Source: an uncultured Oscillospiraceae bacterium
GTDB lineage: Bacteria; Bacillota; Clostridia; Oscillospirales; Acutalibacteraceae
Assembly: GCA_900547445.1 (NCBI GenBank)
Contig: URGJ01000001.1
Span: 62,001-126,000, forward strand
Direction of reading: 5' to 3'
Length of the DNA stretch: 64,000 nt
Positions 1 through 9,636 of the stretch are shown piece by piece. The translations under genes were made by a program, and so were the position numbers. Below the pieces are notes generated by a model, which made no database searches, was not told the origin of the DNA, and saw nothing but the letters and a program-made list of their open reading frames with translations. Each line of letters opens with the position of its first letter. Position 1 is the first letter of the stretch.

Positions 1-3000
1 TTGGAAACGGTATACTGTAAGCAACCGTATGAGTCACGGGAGAGATACATACGCAATGTACCGTCATCGCACTGAACAATTTTGCACTCTGCCCAGTCTG
101 CGCTTGTTACGTCATCCGGATTCCAGGTAGTGGAAACATCCCTTGAATCACACTCGGATTCTTTCCATGTAACACCGCCGTCATCACTGTAAAACACCCT
201 TGTATAGTGACTGGATGAAGAGGTTGTTAAGGTTGATTTATATAAGTTATCAATGACACAGAGGAATATTCTCCAGGTTCCGTCCTTTAGCTGATACTCC
301 GTAAAAGAATTAATATGAATTGAATGATAGGCTCTGTCTAAGTCATCCAGCATTTCCTCCGGAGCAAAAATTCTGCCGACTTCCTCCCAGGTTTTGCCGT
401 AATCCTTTGATTTTCTGATAATAAAATCGTTTTTACGGGTAAAAATGTAACTTCCGTCGTGCAGCTGCATGCAGGAATTATAGCCTTCATAACCGCAGAA
501 CGCCTCATAATACGGATCCTCTTCCGACAGCTCTTCAAAAGATTTACCGTTATCCTTGGAAAGTCCCACATAATTATATCCCGCTAAAATAACCTTGTCG
601 CCGTCAAGACTTTCAACCTCGGCAGTACCGGTATAAACTCCTTTACGAACAGTATATTCCAGTATACCGTCCTGAACTTCTCCGCCGTTCGGGAATTCAC
701 ATTTTATATTGTCAAAATAAAGCGATGTGCCGTCCGCAAAGGCCCCTACCCTGCCGTAGGTTGTTTGAGAAACCTTTTTAAGTGTTAACACTTCTTTACC
801 GTCGAGCTTTACAGTAACATCCGTACCGCTTGCGGCAATGCTAAGCTTATACCATTTATTCGGTTCTATTTCGGAGGTTTTTTCAGAATAGACCGTATTA
901 ACATCGCAATCCCGTTCATTTTTCGTATCAACCGCAAACCATTGCTTTTTTGAACAGTCATATCCGATTTGCAAATATGCCGTTTCGGGCGACATACGGA
1001 TAAAGAAACCGAATTTTCCGTCCGAACCTTTTTTGTCAGTCATAAAATCGAGTGTTATTTTCGGATCCGACTCAAAAACATGAAGCCAAGTATAGGTATA
1101 ATCTGCGGTATATTTTGTACCGTAATACTTATTGTTCGCTGAGGAATAAATCTGCCAGTTATTTTTGTCGTCTTCCTCAACAAAATGGCTCGGATCGGAA
1201 TTTACTTTTTCGTCCTCAAAATCATCCTCATATTTTGTGGGGGTTACCGTGGCTTTTGTAGCAGGTTCTTCAAGAACGGTACCGCGCATAACAAAATTAT
1301 CAAATTTTGCATTTCCGTTATGTAAGCGTATGCCGGTTCTGCCCTCGGTATAATAATTTGACGATTCGCTGTCATCAAATGAGATAACAAGCTTATCATT
1401 AACATATACCTTTATCATATTATCAATGAATGTAACATTCATTGTGAACCATTCGTTTTCTTTGATATCCAAACCGTAACCCGATAAAGGTTCATTAAAT
1501 ACGCGAACATCGTCTTTTATAAACTGCAAAATCGGGTTAACCTTTCCCTTATCGTCAAATGCGTCCATTTTAACGCGGGCAATATAGTATCCGTCGTCGC
1601 CGATATTAAACGCAAATCCCATATACATGGCTTCCGAAAGCATCATCATTCTTGCACTTACAGAATCGAGTTTGGCATAAATCGGTTTTACAATACGCAG
1701 AGATGTTGAGGAAATGTTATATCTTTCCTGTTCCACACGGTAAGCTCCGTTGATAACCTTCCATTCTCCTCTGCCCTTTTCAACGCCGTCAAACCATTCA
1801 GACTCATCAAATTTTTTGCTGTCGTTAAAATCATTGCTGTAGATGATTTTACTGTTCTTAAGCTCCGGGTAAACAAGTATCTCCATGTTTTCCCTTGCGG
1901 TTTTCATGTTTTCAAACGCTTTATCGGACAGCTTTGTAATTTCATATGAAGAAAGCTCATCATAACGGTTTTGAAGGTCGTAGACCTTATCCTTGTCGGA
2001 TAATTTCAATTTCTTCGGGTTGAGCTCCTTTAATTCCTCATCAAGTTTGTTGATATAATCATCACGGTTTTTTACTACAACTTTAGCGCTTTGTTTTTTG
2101 CCGTATGCAGTAATAGTAATGTTCTGTGAGCCTACCGAAAGATTATCGTAATCGGAAAGCATATCCGAAGTGAGAGACTCAACAAACACCGTGCCGTCTG
2201 CATCAATGCAGTTGATTTTGTAATCATAAGGATTAATTTCAAAACCTTCATAAATTTCAAATGTATTGTCCTTAAGCCCTTCAATTTGAATTCTATCGAT
2301 ATTGAATGGACCTTTCTCCTGAACGGTGAAATTGTCAACCGAGCCGGTAACTTTGGCTATTTTCATCCCCGCATAACCGCTATACGGAGCGTCCTCTGCG
2401 GTATCGTTGTAAATCATAAAGAGAATACCGTCAAGATAAATATATATCGTGCTGTCCTTACAAATTGCCTTAACCGAAAACAGTGTACCGTTAGACGCGG
2501 TCTTAGTACCGCCGAATTTTGCATTGATCTGCCCTGTAGTGACAGAGTTAACCAGCGTGTTTTGGCCTGAAACGTACTTGTAAAGATTAAGTGAAACAGT
2601 GCCGCCCCTTGTAACAAGGCGCAAATCATAATAATTGCTTCCCGTTCTTCGGAAGAATATACTGACCATTTGACCCGAACGTATCATTTTGGTCATGGTT
2701 GTATCAAACGATATATCCGCGGAAACAGAATAGTTTCTCCACTTGTCTGAACCCTCGGTATTGGCAGACATAGATATTGACGCTTCGCTGTTTGTTCCGT
2801 TCCAAGTGGATTTTAAGCGGTTATTTTTAATGGAAAGTTCGGTATTTGCACAACTTGTAACATTCCAATTAGGGCTTATTCCGTCATCAAAACTATCGTA
2901 AAACAGATATTCCGAATAGGTGAAATTAAACGTACTTTTCGCCGCGCCGTAGGTAACCGTAACCTTTTGATTTCCTTTTAGAGTATCATCATATCCGGTT

Positions 3001-4673
3001 ATCATTTCTTCCGTTAAACCGACATTTCTGATGCTCGAGTCAATATAAGTTACCGCAAGATAAAGTTTCGATATATCCAAACTTTTACCGATATAGGACG
3101 ATACAGGATTGCCGTCTGCAACAGAGTATATTTTTACGGATTTTGCAGCATTTTTAGAACATTTTTCATTCTTTATTAATTTCAAATTGTCAAAATCCAC
3201 ACTTCCGTTATTTGCGGACACATAGGATTTTGAAGTCATTTTATCCATTTTTGCACCGGTATATGAAAATACATTTTTATCGTTTGCAAAGCATAAAATA
3301 ATATTTTCGGAAACCGTCATTTTCAGATTATAAAATTTTGAAAACTCAAACGACGTTCCCAATACCGATGAAAGGGATTTTGACATCAGCAACTCATCAT
3401 CGCGGTAAAGCTGGAAATTACCCGTACTTATAAGTCTGAATTTATAAACCTTACCGTAACTGTCCGCAAAACAGGATATTTCTGCAAAAGTACTTCTTTT
3501 TGTCGCCGTACCGCTTACTTCTGAGTTAATTGAAGCGTCTGCAGAAAAGCTATAGGTTTCACCGATATTTTTAGTATATTCCGTATTAAGAGTCGACTTT
3601 GCAACTAACGGTCCGTTATAACCGGTTGAAGCAACATTTGGTGTTTTTGCAATCAGTTTGCCGTTAGAAGCCGTCTGACCGTACTTTATTCCGTAATCGT
3701 CTTTAATAGTATTATAAAATGTATAATTATCGGTGGAAAAATTCGTAAAATCATCAGAAAATATGACCGTTTCGCCGGAGGATTTTACAACATTAACCTT
3801 AAATGCCGCAGATTTATTTCCGCAGGAAACAGTAATACTTTTTTTGCCCGGCGTTCTTCCAAAACCTGAAATCTTAAGCCGCGGGTCATCACTGCCCACA
3901 GTTTCGGTATTATGAAATGCGTCGGTATAGGAAAGAGTGGCGGTAAAGTCAAGCTCTCCTAAGACAGATACGGTTTGAGGGGTGTTATTCAATGTCAATG
4001 AGGATATTACTTTTTTACCGATTTTTCTTACTGATACATTATCGAATACGCTTTTAGACCAACTTGTTTTTATTCCGCAAAAGCCGGAATTATATGTATT
4101 ATCAGAATATGAAATAATCGGTTTTCCATTAATAAAGCAGTTAATCGTTCCCTCAAAAACGCCCACCGAAAGTTCATAGGATGTGCCTGTTTTAATATTA
4201 ATATCCGTTAAATCTTCAGATGATTTTTGAACAAGAATTTTAGATATTTTCTCATCTCCGCGAAGATAAAGGCGGGCATAGGTTGTGCCGGTTTTGGTAA
4301 CGCCGATTCCAAACTCATATCCTTTTTTAAACTGCTCATCTGCACAAACAACCAAAGCGGCAATACTGTTTTGCATTATGCCTGAAGAATCAGCGCCGAT
4401 ATTAACCGTAACATCAGCGGTTATTTGAATTTTTTCTTTTTTACCTACTGCCGAAATCACATTGTATTCGCTGCCGCTGATGCAGTAGCTGCCCGATTTT
4501 ACATTCCCGACATCCGCATTCTTCCAACCGTTGAGCGATGCATTGGAAAAATCATCAAAAAATTCTCTTCCATCAGCAAATGCGGGAATGGTTCCGCAAT
4601 CAAAGACATTCACGGAAATCATTAAAAAGGCTAATAAAAGAGCAATCAGTCTTGATGCCTTAATAATCTTCAT
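1..4673 (-). CDS. Large secreted LamG/Big_3/sialidase-like protein (3' end beyond the window)
   Basis: The frame is open for 1557 codons from an ATG at 4673, preceded by a GGAGG site, and leaves the window without a stop. Residues 1-33 form a signal peptide ending in AFA. I see alternating jelly-roll LamG-like domains (about 36-220, 300-503, 586-785, 941-1131, 1146-1325) and Ig-like Big_3 domains (about 221-296, 511-585, 788-860), the latter with the typical G-x-x-x-V-T-V-x-Y ending. A charged helical spacer lies at about 871-920. From about 1340 Asp-box repeats appear (S-K-D-N-G-K-S-F, S-K-D-Y-G-K-T-W, S-D-D-G-G-V-T-W), as in sialidase beta-propellers. It is the last gene of the transporter operon, so extracellular glycan binding or cleavage upstream of uptake is likely. 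The catalytic half is incomplete here, so exo-sialidase activity is not proven. Confidence 0.85.
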   Translation of the reverse strand, partial: MKIIKASRLIALLLAFLMISVNVFDCGTIPAFADGREFFDDFSNASLNGWKNADVGNVKSGSYCISGSEYNVISAVGKKEKIQITADVTVNIGADSSGIMQNSIAALVVCADEQFKKGYEFGIGVTKTGTTYARLYLRGDEKISKILVQKSSEDLTDINIKTGTSYELSVGVFEGTINCFINGKPIISYSDNTYNSGFCGIKTSWSKSVFDNVSVRKIGKKVISSLTLNNTPQTVSVLGELDFTATLSYTDAFHNTETVGSDDPRLKISGFGRTPGKKSITVSCGNKSAAFKVNVVKSSGETVIFSDDFTNFSTDNYTFYNTIKDDYGIKYGQTASNGKLIAKTPNVASTGYNGPLVAKSTLNTEYTKNIGETYSFSADASINSEVSGTATKRSTFAEISCFADSYGKVYKFRLISTGNFQLYRDDELLMSKSLSSVLGTSFEFSKFYNLKMTVSENIILCFANDKNVFSYTGAKMDKMTSKSYVSANNGSVDFDNLKLIKNEKCSKNAAKSVKIYSVADGNPVSSYIGKSLDISKLYLAVTYIDSSIRNVGLTEEMITGYDDTLKGNQKVTVTYGAAKSTFNFTYSEYLFYDSFDDGISPNWNVTSCANTELSIKNNRLKSTWNGTNSEASISMSANTEGSDKWRNYSVSADISFDTTMTKMIRSGQMVSIFFRRTGSNYYDLRLVTRGGTVSLNLYKYVSGQNTLVNSVTTGQINAKFGGTKTASNGTLFSVKAICKDSTIYIYLDGILFMIYNDTAEDAPYSGYAGMKIAKVTGSVDNFTVQEKGPFNIDRIQIEGLKDNTFEIYEGFEINPYDYKINCIDADGTVFVESLTSDMLSDYDNLSVGSQNITITAYGKKQSAKVVVKNRDDYINKLDEELKELNPKKLKLSDKDKVYDLQNRYDELSSYEITKLSDKAFENMKTARENMEILVYPELKNSKIIYSNDFNDSKKFDESEWFDGVEKGRGEWKVINGAYRVEQERYNISSTSLRIVKPIYAKLDSVSARMMMLSEAMYMGFAFNIGDDGYYIARVKMDAFDDKGKVNPILQFIKDDVRVFNEPLSGYGLDIKENEWFTMNVTFIDNMIKVYVNDKLVISFDDSESSNYYTEGRTGIRLHNGNAKFDNFVMRGTVLEEPATKATVTPTKYEDDFEDEKVNSDPSHFVEEDDKNNWQIYSSANNKYYGTKYTADYTYTWLHVFESDPKITLDFMTDKKGSDGKFGFFIRMSPETAYLQIGYDCSKKQWFAVDTKNERDCDVNTVYSEKTSEIEPNKWYKLSIAASGTDVTVKLDGKEVLTLKKVSQTTYGRVGAFADGTSLYFDNIKCEFPNGGEVQDGILEYTVRKGVYTGTAEVESLDGDKVILAGYNYVGLSKDNGKSFEELSEEDPYYEAFCGYEGYNSCMQLHDGSYIFTRKNDFIIRKSKDYGKTWEEVGRIFAPEEMLDDLDRAYHSIHINSFTEYQLKDGTWRIFLCVIDNLYKSTLTTSSSSHYTRVFYSDDGGVTWKESECDSRDVSTTWNPDDVTSADWAECKIVQCDDGTLRMYLSRDSYGCLQYTVS

Positions 4674-4720
4674 AAAGTCAGTCCTCCAAAAAGTTTTCGG
4701 CAGCAGCCATCTTTAAAAAA

Positions 4721-6352
4721 TTATTTTGTTGCCTCTTCAAGATTTTTAAGATATGCGTCGTAACCGTTTTGCATAATCTTGATCATATCATCAACCTTAA
4801 GGTTCTTTAGGGTTGATAAATATTCGTCCCATTCCTTATCAATGTCACTTTTGCCCGTAATCCATTTTGCGCGGTAGGTTGTAACCTGATAGAAAATATC
4901 GGTAGTTAATTTATAAATTGTGTTCGCGTCTTCTTTTGAAAAATAAGGTCTTGGCCAAATTTCCTTTTCTGCCCACTTTTTGTAAGTATCATAAGCAGTA
5001 GCCTGATCTTTCAGCGAAGAATCCTTAATCTTATTTTGATAATCTTCCAAAGTCAGCGCGTGCGGGAATCTATCAACAAGGTCCAAAAGGGTCGGATGCT
5101 CTTTATCAATCTTATTCAGCTGTTCGGTAGTCAAATCGTCTCTAATAGTATAGACGCCGTTTTCAACCGTATATCTGCCGTCGCTCTCAGAGCCGTATTC
5201 AACCTCAAAAGCATTTTCAAAATTATAGAAATAGTCCATCCATTTCAGAAGGATTGCTGTATACTTGCATTTGTTAGTTACATAGAAACGGTCTTTCGAC
5301 GCAACAATTGATGGGTTGTTATACCAGGCCTGTTCATACCCCTCAACCTTTGGCGGATCAATACAAATATAATCATCATGATAACTTGAAAGCGGAACAG
5401 TGTTTGACGTAAAGCAGCCTACAAGACAGGGGTCCGCGGTAAGTTTTGAAAGACCTGTTGAGGAGCTTGCAGTAAAGCATTCGTTCCACATAAGTCCCTC
5501 ATCAAACAACATTGCCTGATATTTAACAGCCTCTTTATATTCATCAAGTATCGGGCCGAAACGGACTTTTCCGTTTACAACCTGACAGAAGCCGTCTAAG
5601 TTGCCGTTCTTAAACGCCATTCCCCAACAACCGTACAATGCTTCAAGGCTATAGAATTCACGGTTTACGGAAACCAGATACGGAATTTCATCCTGAATGC
5701 CGTTTCCGTTCGGATCGTTATCGCGAAAGGCGCGAAGCACATTTGTAAATTCATCAATAGTTTTAGGTGCGGACAGACCTAACTTGGAAAGCCATTTGCC
5801 GTTCATCCAAATCGGGCTTTCGATGGAGTTTCCGGGGAAACTGTAAATATAAGGAAGTGTATAAATTTTGCCGTCTGCACCTGAAATCATACCGATAATT
5901 TCAGGTTTTTCTTTCAATTTTTGAGAAACATTGGGCATATATTCCTCATTTACAAAAGGAGTCAAATCCTTGAAAATACCTGATGCGATATATCTTGAAG
6001 CGGAAATATAGTTCAGCACAGGTCCTCCGACGATAGCGTCACCGTAGTTACCGCTGTTAATGAGTAATGTGAGTTTTTCCGAAGGTTCTGTGCCCAAAAA
6101 CTGAAACTCTACATTAACATTGGTTTCTTTTTTCATTCTTTTCCACAAACCGTTGTTTTCAATTTGTGATTTAAAAGAGCTATCCTCTGTGCCCATAACC
6201 ATAAGCTTTAATGTAACAGATTCTTTAAGCGGGAATGTCACATCGACATTTGCCTCTCCGGCAGAGCCGCCGGAACCCCCGCAGCCGACGGTGCAGAACG
6301 CGATGCCGAGTACCAAAAAGGCGCTTACCAACAAACTGATGACTTTTTTCAT
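4721..6352 (-). CDS. Extracellular solute-binding lipoprotein of a carbohydrate ABC transporter
   Basis: This 543-residue protein starts with a lipoprotein signal peptide whose lipobox ends at Cys24 (T-V-G-C), so it should be anchored to the outer face of the membrane. Its length and the run of W/Y-rich blocks resemble the large family 1 sugar-binding proteins that work with LplB/LplC-type permeases. It lies 12 bp downstream of the second permease and just upstream of the secreted glycan-active protein. The ligand cannot be named; an oligosaccharide is likely. No ATPase is encoded in the operon, which is usual for this transporter class, where a shared MsmX-like ATPase energises several systems. 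Confidence 0.9.
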   Translation of the reverse strand: MKKVISLLVSAFLVLGIAFCTVGCGGSGGSAGEANVDVTFPLKESVTLKLMVMGTEDSSFKSQIENNGLWKRMKKETNVNVEFQFLGTEPSEKLTLLINSGNYGDAIVGGPVLNYISASRYIASGIFKDLTPFVNEEYMPNVSQKLKEKPEIIGMISGADGKIYTLPYIYSFPGNSIESPIWMNGKWLSKLGLSAPKTIDEFTNVLRAFRDNDPNGNGIQDEIPYLVSVNREFYSLEALYGCWGMAFKNGNLDGFCQVVNGKVRFGPILDEYKEAVKYQAMLFDEGLMWNECFTASSSTGLSKLTADPCLVGCFTSNTVPLSSYHDDYICIDPPKVEGYEQAWYNNPSIVASKDRFYVTNKCKYTAILLKWMDYFYNFENAFEVEYGSESDGRYTVENGVYTIRDDLTTEQLNKIDKEHPTLLDLVDRFPHALTLEDYQNKIKDSSLKDQATAYDTYKKWAEKEIWPRPYFSKEDANTIYKLTTDIFYQVTTYRAKWITGKSDIDKEWDEYLSTLKNLKVDDMIKIMQNGYDAYLKNLEEATK

Positions 6353-6364
6353 TGTATTTCCTCC

Positions 6365-7246
6365 TTATTCTTTTACCGCGCCAATCATCACGCCGGTATT
6401 AAAATACTTTTGAATAAACGGATAAATAAGACAAAACGGCAACGCTGTAATTACTACGATACTGTATTTCAGCAATTCTTTTGTCTTTTCCGCCTGTATC
6501 GCCTCACTCATTGAAGCAGCATTTGAAAGAGAAGCGGTAAGCTTTGCGGTAATTTGCTGAACGATTACCTGCAAAGATTGCAAATCGGGGTTATCGATAT
6601 AAATTAGGAACCTTGCGTAATTATTCCACCAAGCAAGTCCGCTGAACAGGGCAATAACAGCTATCATTGCCGAAGATAGAGGAACTGCAAACTGATAAAA
6701 AAATCTGAAATCGGAAGCACCGTCGATTCTGGCTGCTTCGTAAAGTGCTTCGGGAAGTTCCTGAAATGCACTTCTTGCCAAAATTAAATAATATGCAACA
6801 AATAAGCTCGGCACCAAAAGCACCCAAATTGTATCAATCCAGCCAATGGAACGGTGCAATAAGTATGTAGGAATCATACCGCCGCTGAAATACATTGAAA
6901 ACACAATTAAGAAGTTAAAAACTTTTCTTCCAACCAACGCTTTCCTTGAGAGAGCGAATGCAGCGGGTAATATGCCGAAAAGGGCAACTGCCGTACACGC
7001 AACCATATAGAACAAGGAGTTTCGGTATCCGATCCATATTTCCGGATAGTTTTTAAGCATCTCGTAAGCTTTAAAAGAAATATTCTTCGGAATAATAAAA
7101 ATCTTTCCGGCTGAAATAAGCATGGGGTCGCTTATTGAAGCAATTAAAACAAACCAAATTGGGTAAAGCGCGACAATTCCGGCAATAATTAAGAAAATAT
7201 TTATTATTATATTAGTAGCAACATCCTGTTTAATCTTTTTCTTCAT
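6365..7246 (-). CDS. Carbohydrate ABC transporter permease, LplC/YtcP type
   Basis: This 293-residue integral membrane protein has about six hydrophobic segments. The cytoplasmic EAA loop, Y-E-A-A-R-I-D-G-A-S, lies near residue 169 and contacts the ATPase. The C-terminus, ending F-N-T-G-V-M-I-G-A-V-K-E, is typical of the LplC half of the LplBC pair. It is 14 bp downstream of the partner permease and 12 bp upstream of the binding-protein gene, so the three are co-transcribed. It forms half of the membrane channel for the sugar bound by the neighbouring lipoprotein. Confidence 0.93.
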   Translation of the reverse strand: MKKKIKQDVATNIIINIFLIIAGIVALYPIWFVLIASISDPMLISAGKIFIIPKNISFKAYEMLKNYPEIWIGYRNSLFYMVACTAVALFGILPAAFALSRKALVGRKVFNFLIVFSMYFSGGMIPTYLLHRSIGWIDTIWVLLVPSLFVAYYLILARSAFQELPEALYEAARIDGASDFRFFYQFAVPLSSAMIAVIALFSGLAWWNNYARFLIYIDNPDLQSLQVIVQQITAKLTASLSNAASMSEAIQAEKTKELLKYSIVVITALPFCLIYPFIQKYFNTGVMIGAVKE

Positions 7247-7260
7247 ATCTACGCCCCCTA

Positions 7261-8196
7261 TCAGAACAACGAAATGTCGGCAACTTTTTTTGAAATCTTG
7301 TTCGATGCGATAATAAGTATCAAACCGATAATATTATTAAACAGCGAAACGGCGGCCGAAAAGCTGTAATCTGCGCCTAAAATACCCATTTTATAAACAT
7401 AGGTGCCGATGATTTCCGACGCTGCAAGGTTAAGGTCATTTTGCATAAGCAAAACTTTTTCATAACCGACGGACAATATCTTGCCCATATTCATAATAAG
7501 AAGTAAAACTATTGTTGGTTTTATCGTAGGAATATCGATGTACCACATTCTCTGCAGCTTACTGGCGCCGTCTATCGTTGCGGCCTCAAGCAGCTGAACA
7601 TCAACAGAGGTAAGTGCCGCAATATATATTACTGCGCTCGACCCGAGTCCCTGCCAAATGCCGCTGATAAAATACATTACGTAAAACCACTTAGGTTCTC
7701 CCATGAAAAATACAGGCTCAAATCCCATGTTTTTAAGAACAATGTTAATCATACCCGTTTCCCTGTTGCAGAAAAGCTCAATAAGCGTTACAACGACAAC
7801 CATCGACAGCAAATGAGGCAGGTATGTCGCAGTCTGGGAAAATTTTCTGACCGCTCTGCTTGATGAATTATGTATTAACAATGCGAATATTATCGGCAGC
7901 GGCCACAACAAAAAATGTTGAACAAAGGAAATAAATATAGTGTTTTTAAAAACCGTTGTAAAAAGATTCGACTGAAACAACCGCCGAAAATTAGCAAGAC
8001 CCACCCAAGTGCCGCCGAAAAGAGATTCTCCGACCGACAGTTCCTTAAAAGCGATAATCACACCGTACATCGGAATATAATGAAATACAATCATCGCTAA
8101 CATTGCAGGAGCTAACATAGCATATAGCTGCCATTGCGATAATATTCTCTTTATAAGCGGTTTTTTACGGCCTAAACCTGAAGAACTACTTGCCAT
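7261..8196 (-). CDS. Carbohydrate ABC transporter permease, LplB type
   Basis: This 311-residue polytopic membrane protein carries the EAA loop L-E-A-A-T-I-D-G-A-S near residues 200-210. Near the N-terminus it has the motif H-Y-I-P-M-Y-G-V-I-I-A-F-K, which is characteristic of LplB-type permeases. It pairs with the LplC-type permease encoded immediately downstream. It starts 12 bp after the FAD oxidoreductase stop, so transport and intracellular oxidation of the imported substrate appear to be co-expressed. Confidence 0.93.
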   Translation of the reverse strand: MASSSSGLGRKKPLIKRILSQWQLYAMLAPAMLAMIVFHYIPMYGVIIAFKELSVGESLFGGTWVGLANFRRLFQSNLFTTVFKNTIFISFVQHFLLWPLPIIFALLIHNSSSRAVRKFSQTATYLPHLLSMVVVVTLIELFCNRETGMINIVLKNMGFEPVFFMGEPKWFYVMYFISGIWQGLGSSAVIYIAALTSVDVQLLEAATIDGASKLQRMWYIDIPTIKPTIVLLLIMNMGKILSVGYEKVLLMQNDLNLAASEIIGTYVYKMGILGADYSFSAAVSLFNNIIGLILIIASNKISKKVADISLF

Positions 8197-8208
8197 ATTA
8201 TTAACTCC

Positions 8209-9624
8209 TTATAAATCAACTATTGCGTTTTGATTTCTCAGTCTTTCACGCAATTTACAAACATCAATACGCTTAAAATCAAGATGATCTTTTACAGCAA
8301 AATAAGCCGCAGTACCTGCCGCTTCGCCTACCGCCATACAGGTCGACATAATTCTTACAGGACCTAACGCCTGACCGTCTGCGGCAATACATCTGCCTGC
8401 AGCCAATATATTCTTTGAGTCCTTCGGTATCAATGCCCCGAATGGAATCCCCGCTGCCCCGAAGGGCAAACTTTTGTCGGCAAAAGGCTGCTTTAGATTT
8501 CCGCTGTTTGTACGGCTTAAATCAAAATGCCTGCCGGCAAGAGCGATAGTATCGTTCGGTTTTTCATTGCTTAAGATCAAATCTTCAGTTAAGGTTTTTT
8601 CTCCGACAATTCTGCGGGTCTCCCTAATACCGGGATAATAAGCCGTAAGCCTTATTTTACAGTTTTCCGCACCGGGAATATACTTCTTAAAAAGAATATC
8701 ATTCAATGCTTTTGCCCTTTTTCTGCCCCAAAGAGTTAATTCTGTTCTGTCAAACCCGGAGGTGCCGTCAAAACCTCTTTTGCTTGTACCGCCGTTCACC
8801 ATAAATACTCCCTTATCTGTCATCGGGAAAATGATAAGTCTTTCGGGTAAATCGGCATCGGGATTTTCTGCTATCGCTTTTTTGCAAATATCCTTAAACC
8901 ACGGATCTCCGCCGTTACTAAGGTAATCGGCAATTTTTGAAGAATCGATATTTTCAATATGGGCTACAAGACCTGCGTGGGTCATTTCTCCCGTGCTTTT
9001 ATCGCCTTTATACGTTTCAAAACCTGCGTCGTAAACCATATCCGCATCGCCGGTACAGTCTATTAATACTTTACACGGAAAATATGTAATGCCGCTTTTA
9101 TTGCTGACATAAACTCCTTTGACAGAGCTTTTTTCCATCTCAACGCCAACAGCTTGAGAATAATAAAGAACATTCAGTCCCGACTCAACCGCCATTTCAT
9201 CTAAAACTCTTTTTCCTATTTCAATATCAAATGTAAATTCATCATGACAACCAAAACGGTCAAGAGCGGGATACCTGTCGGCTTGGGCAACCTTACAGGG
9301 TCCGACGCCACCGCCCTGTGCTTTGATGCGCTCTGTCATTTCCTTAAAAATTCCGCCTACAGCTTCTTTTGTGCGATTTAATTTTGAATAGGGGATATTT
9401 TGTTCAAGCATTTTTTTATAAGGTATCGAACCACCTACTGCACCGAGGTAAAACGGTAATGCGCCTGCGGTAGAAACGCCGCCCAAGCAGCAGTTGGATT
9501 CAACAAGAAGCGTCTTCATACCATTTCTTGCGGCGGCAATGCCGGCACCGATTCCGGCAGGTCCCCCGCCGGCTACAATAACATCAAAGTCTTCGCCGGA
9601 TATAGCTACTCTGGAAAAAATCAT
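8209..9624 (-). CDS. FAD-dependent oxidoreductase (FAD_oxidored family)
   Basis: The 471-residue protein opens with a Rossmann dinucleotide-binding motif, V-A-G-G-G-P-A-G-I-G, at about residues 18-27. Later it has the conserved I-D-C-T-G-D-A-D-M block and a C-terminal A-A-G-R-C-I-A-A-D segment, both hallmarks of the FAD_oxidored family. These enzymes are common in sugar-use loci of anaerobic gut bacteria, but most have no assigned substrate. It sits between the FAH-domain hydrolase and the permeases, so oxidation of the imported sugar or a derived acid is a reasonable inference. A paralogue lies at 12625-13920. Confidence 0.85.
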   Translation of the reverse strand: MIFSRVAISGEDFDVIVAGGGPAGIGAGIAAARNGMKTLLVESNCCLGGVSTAGALPFYLGAVGGSIPYKKMLEQNIPYSKLNRTKEAVGGIFKEMTERIKAQGGGVGPCKVAQADRYPALDRFGCHDEFTFDIEIGKRVLDEMAVESGLNVLYYSQAVGVEMEKSSVKGVYVSNKSGITYFPCKVLIDCTGDADMVYDAGFETYKGDKSTGEMTHAGLVAHIENIDSSKIADYLSNGGDPWFKDICKKAIAENPDADLPERLIIFPMTDKGVFMVNGGTSKRGFDGTSGFDRTELTLWGRKRAKALNDILFKKYIPGAENCKIRLTAYYPGIRETRRIVGEKTLTEDLILSNEKPNDTIALAGRHFDLSRTNSGNLKQPFADKSLPFGAAGIPFGALIPKDSKNILAAGRCIAADGQALGPVRIMSTCMAVGEAAGTAAYFAVKDHLDFKRIDVCKLRERLRNQNAIVDL

Positions 9625-9636
9625 TTGCTGTTCTCC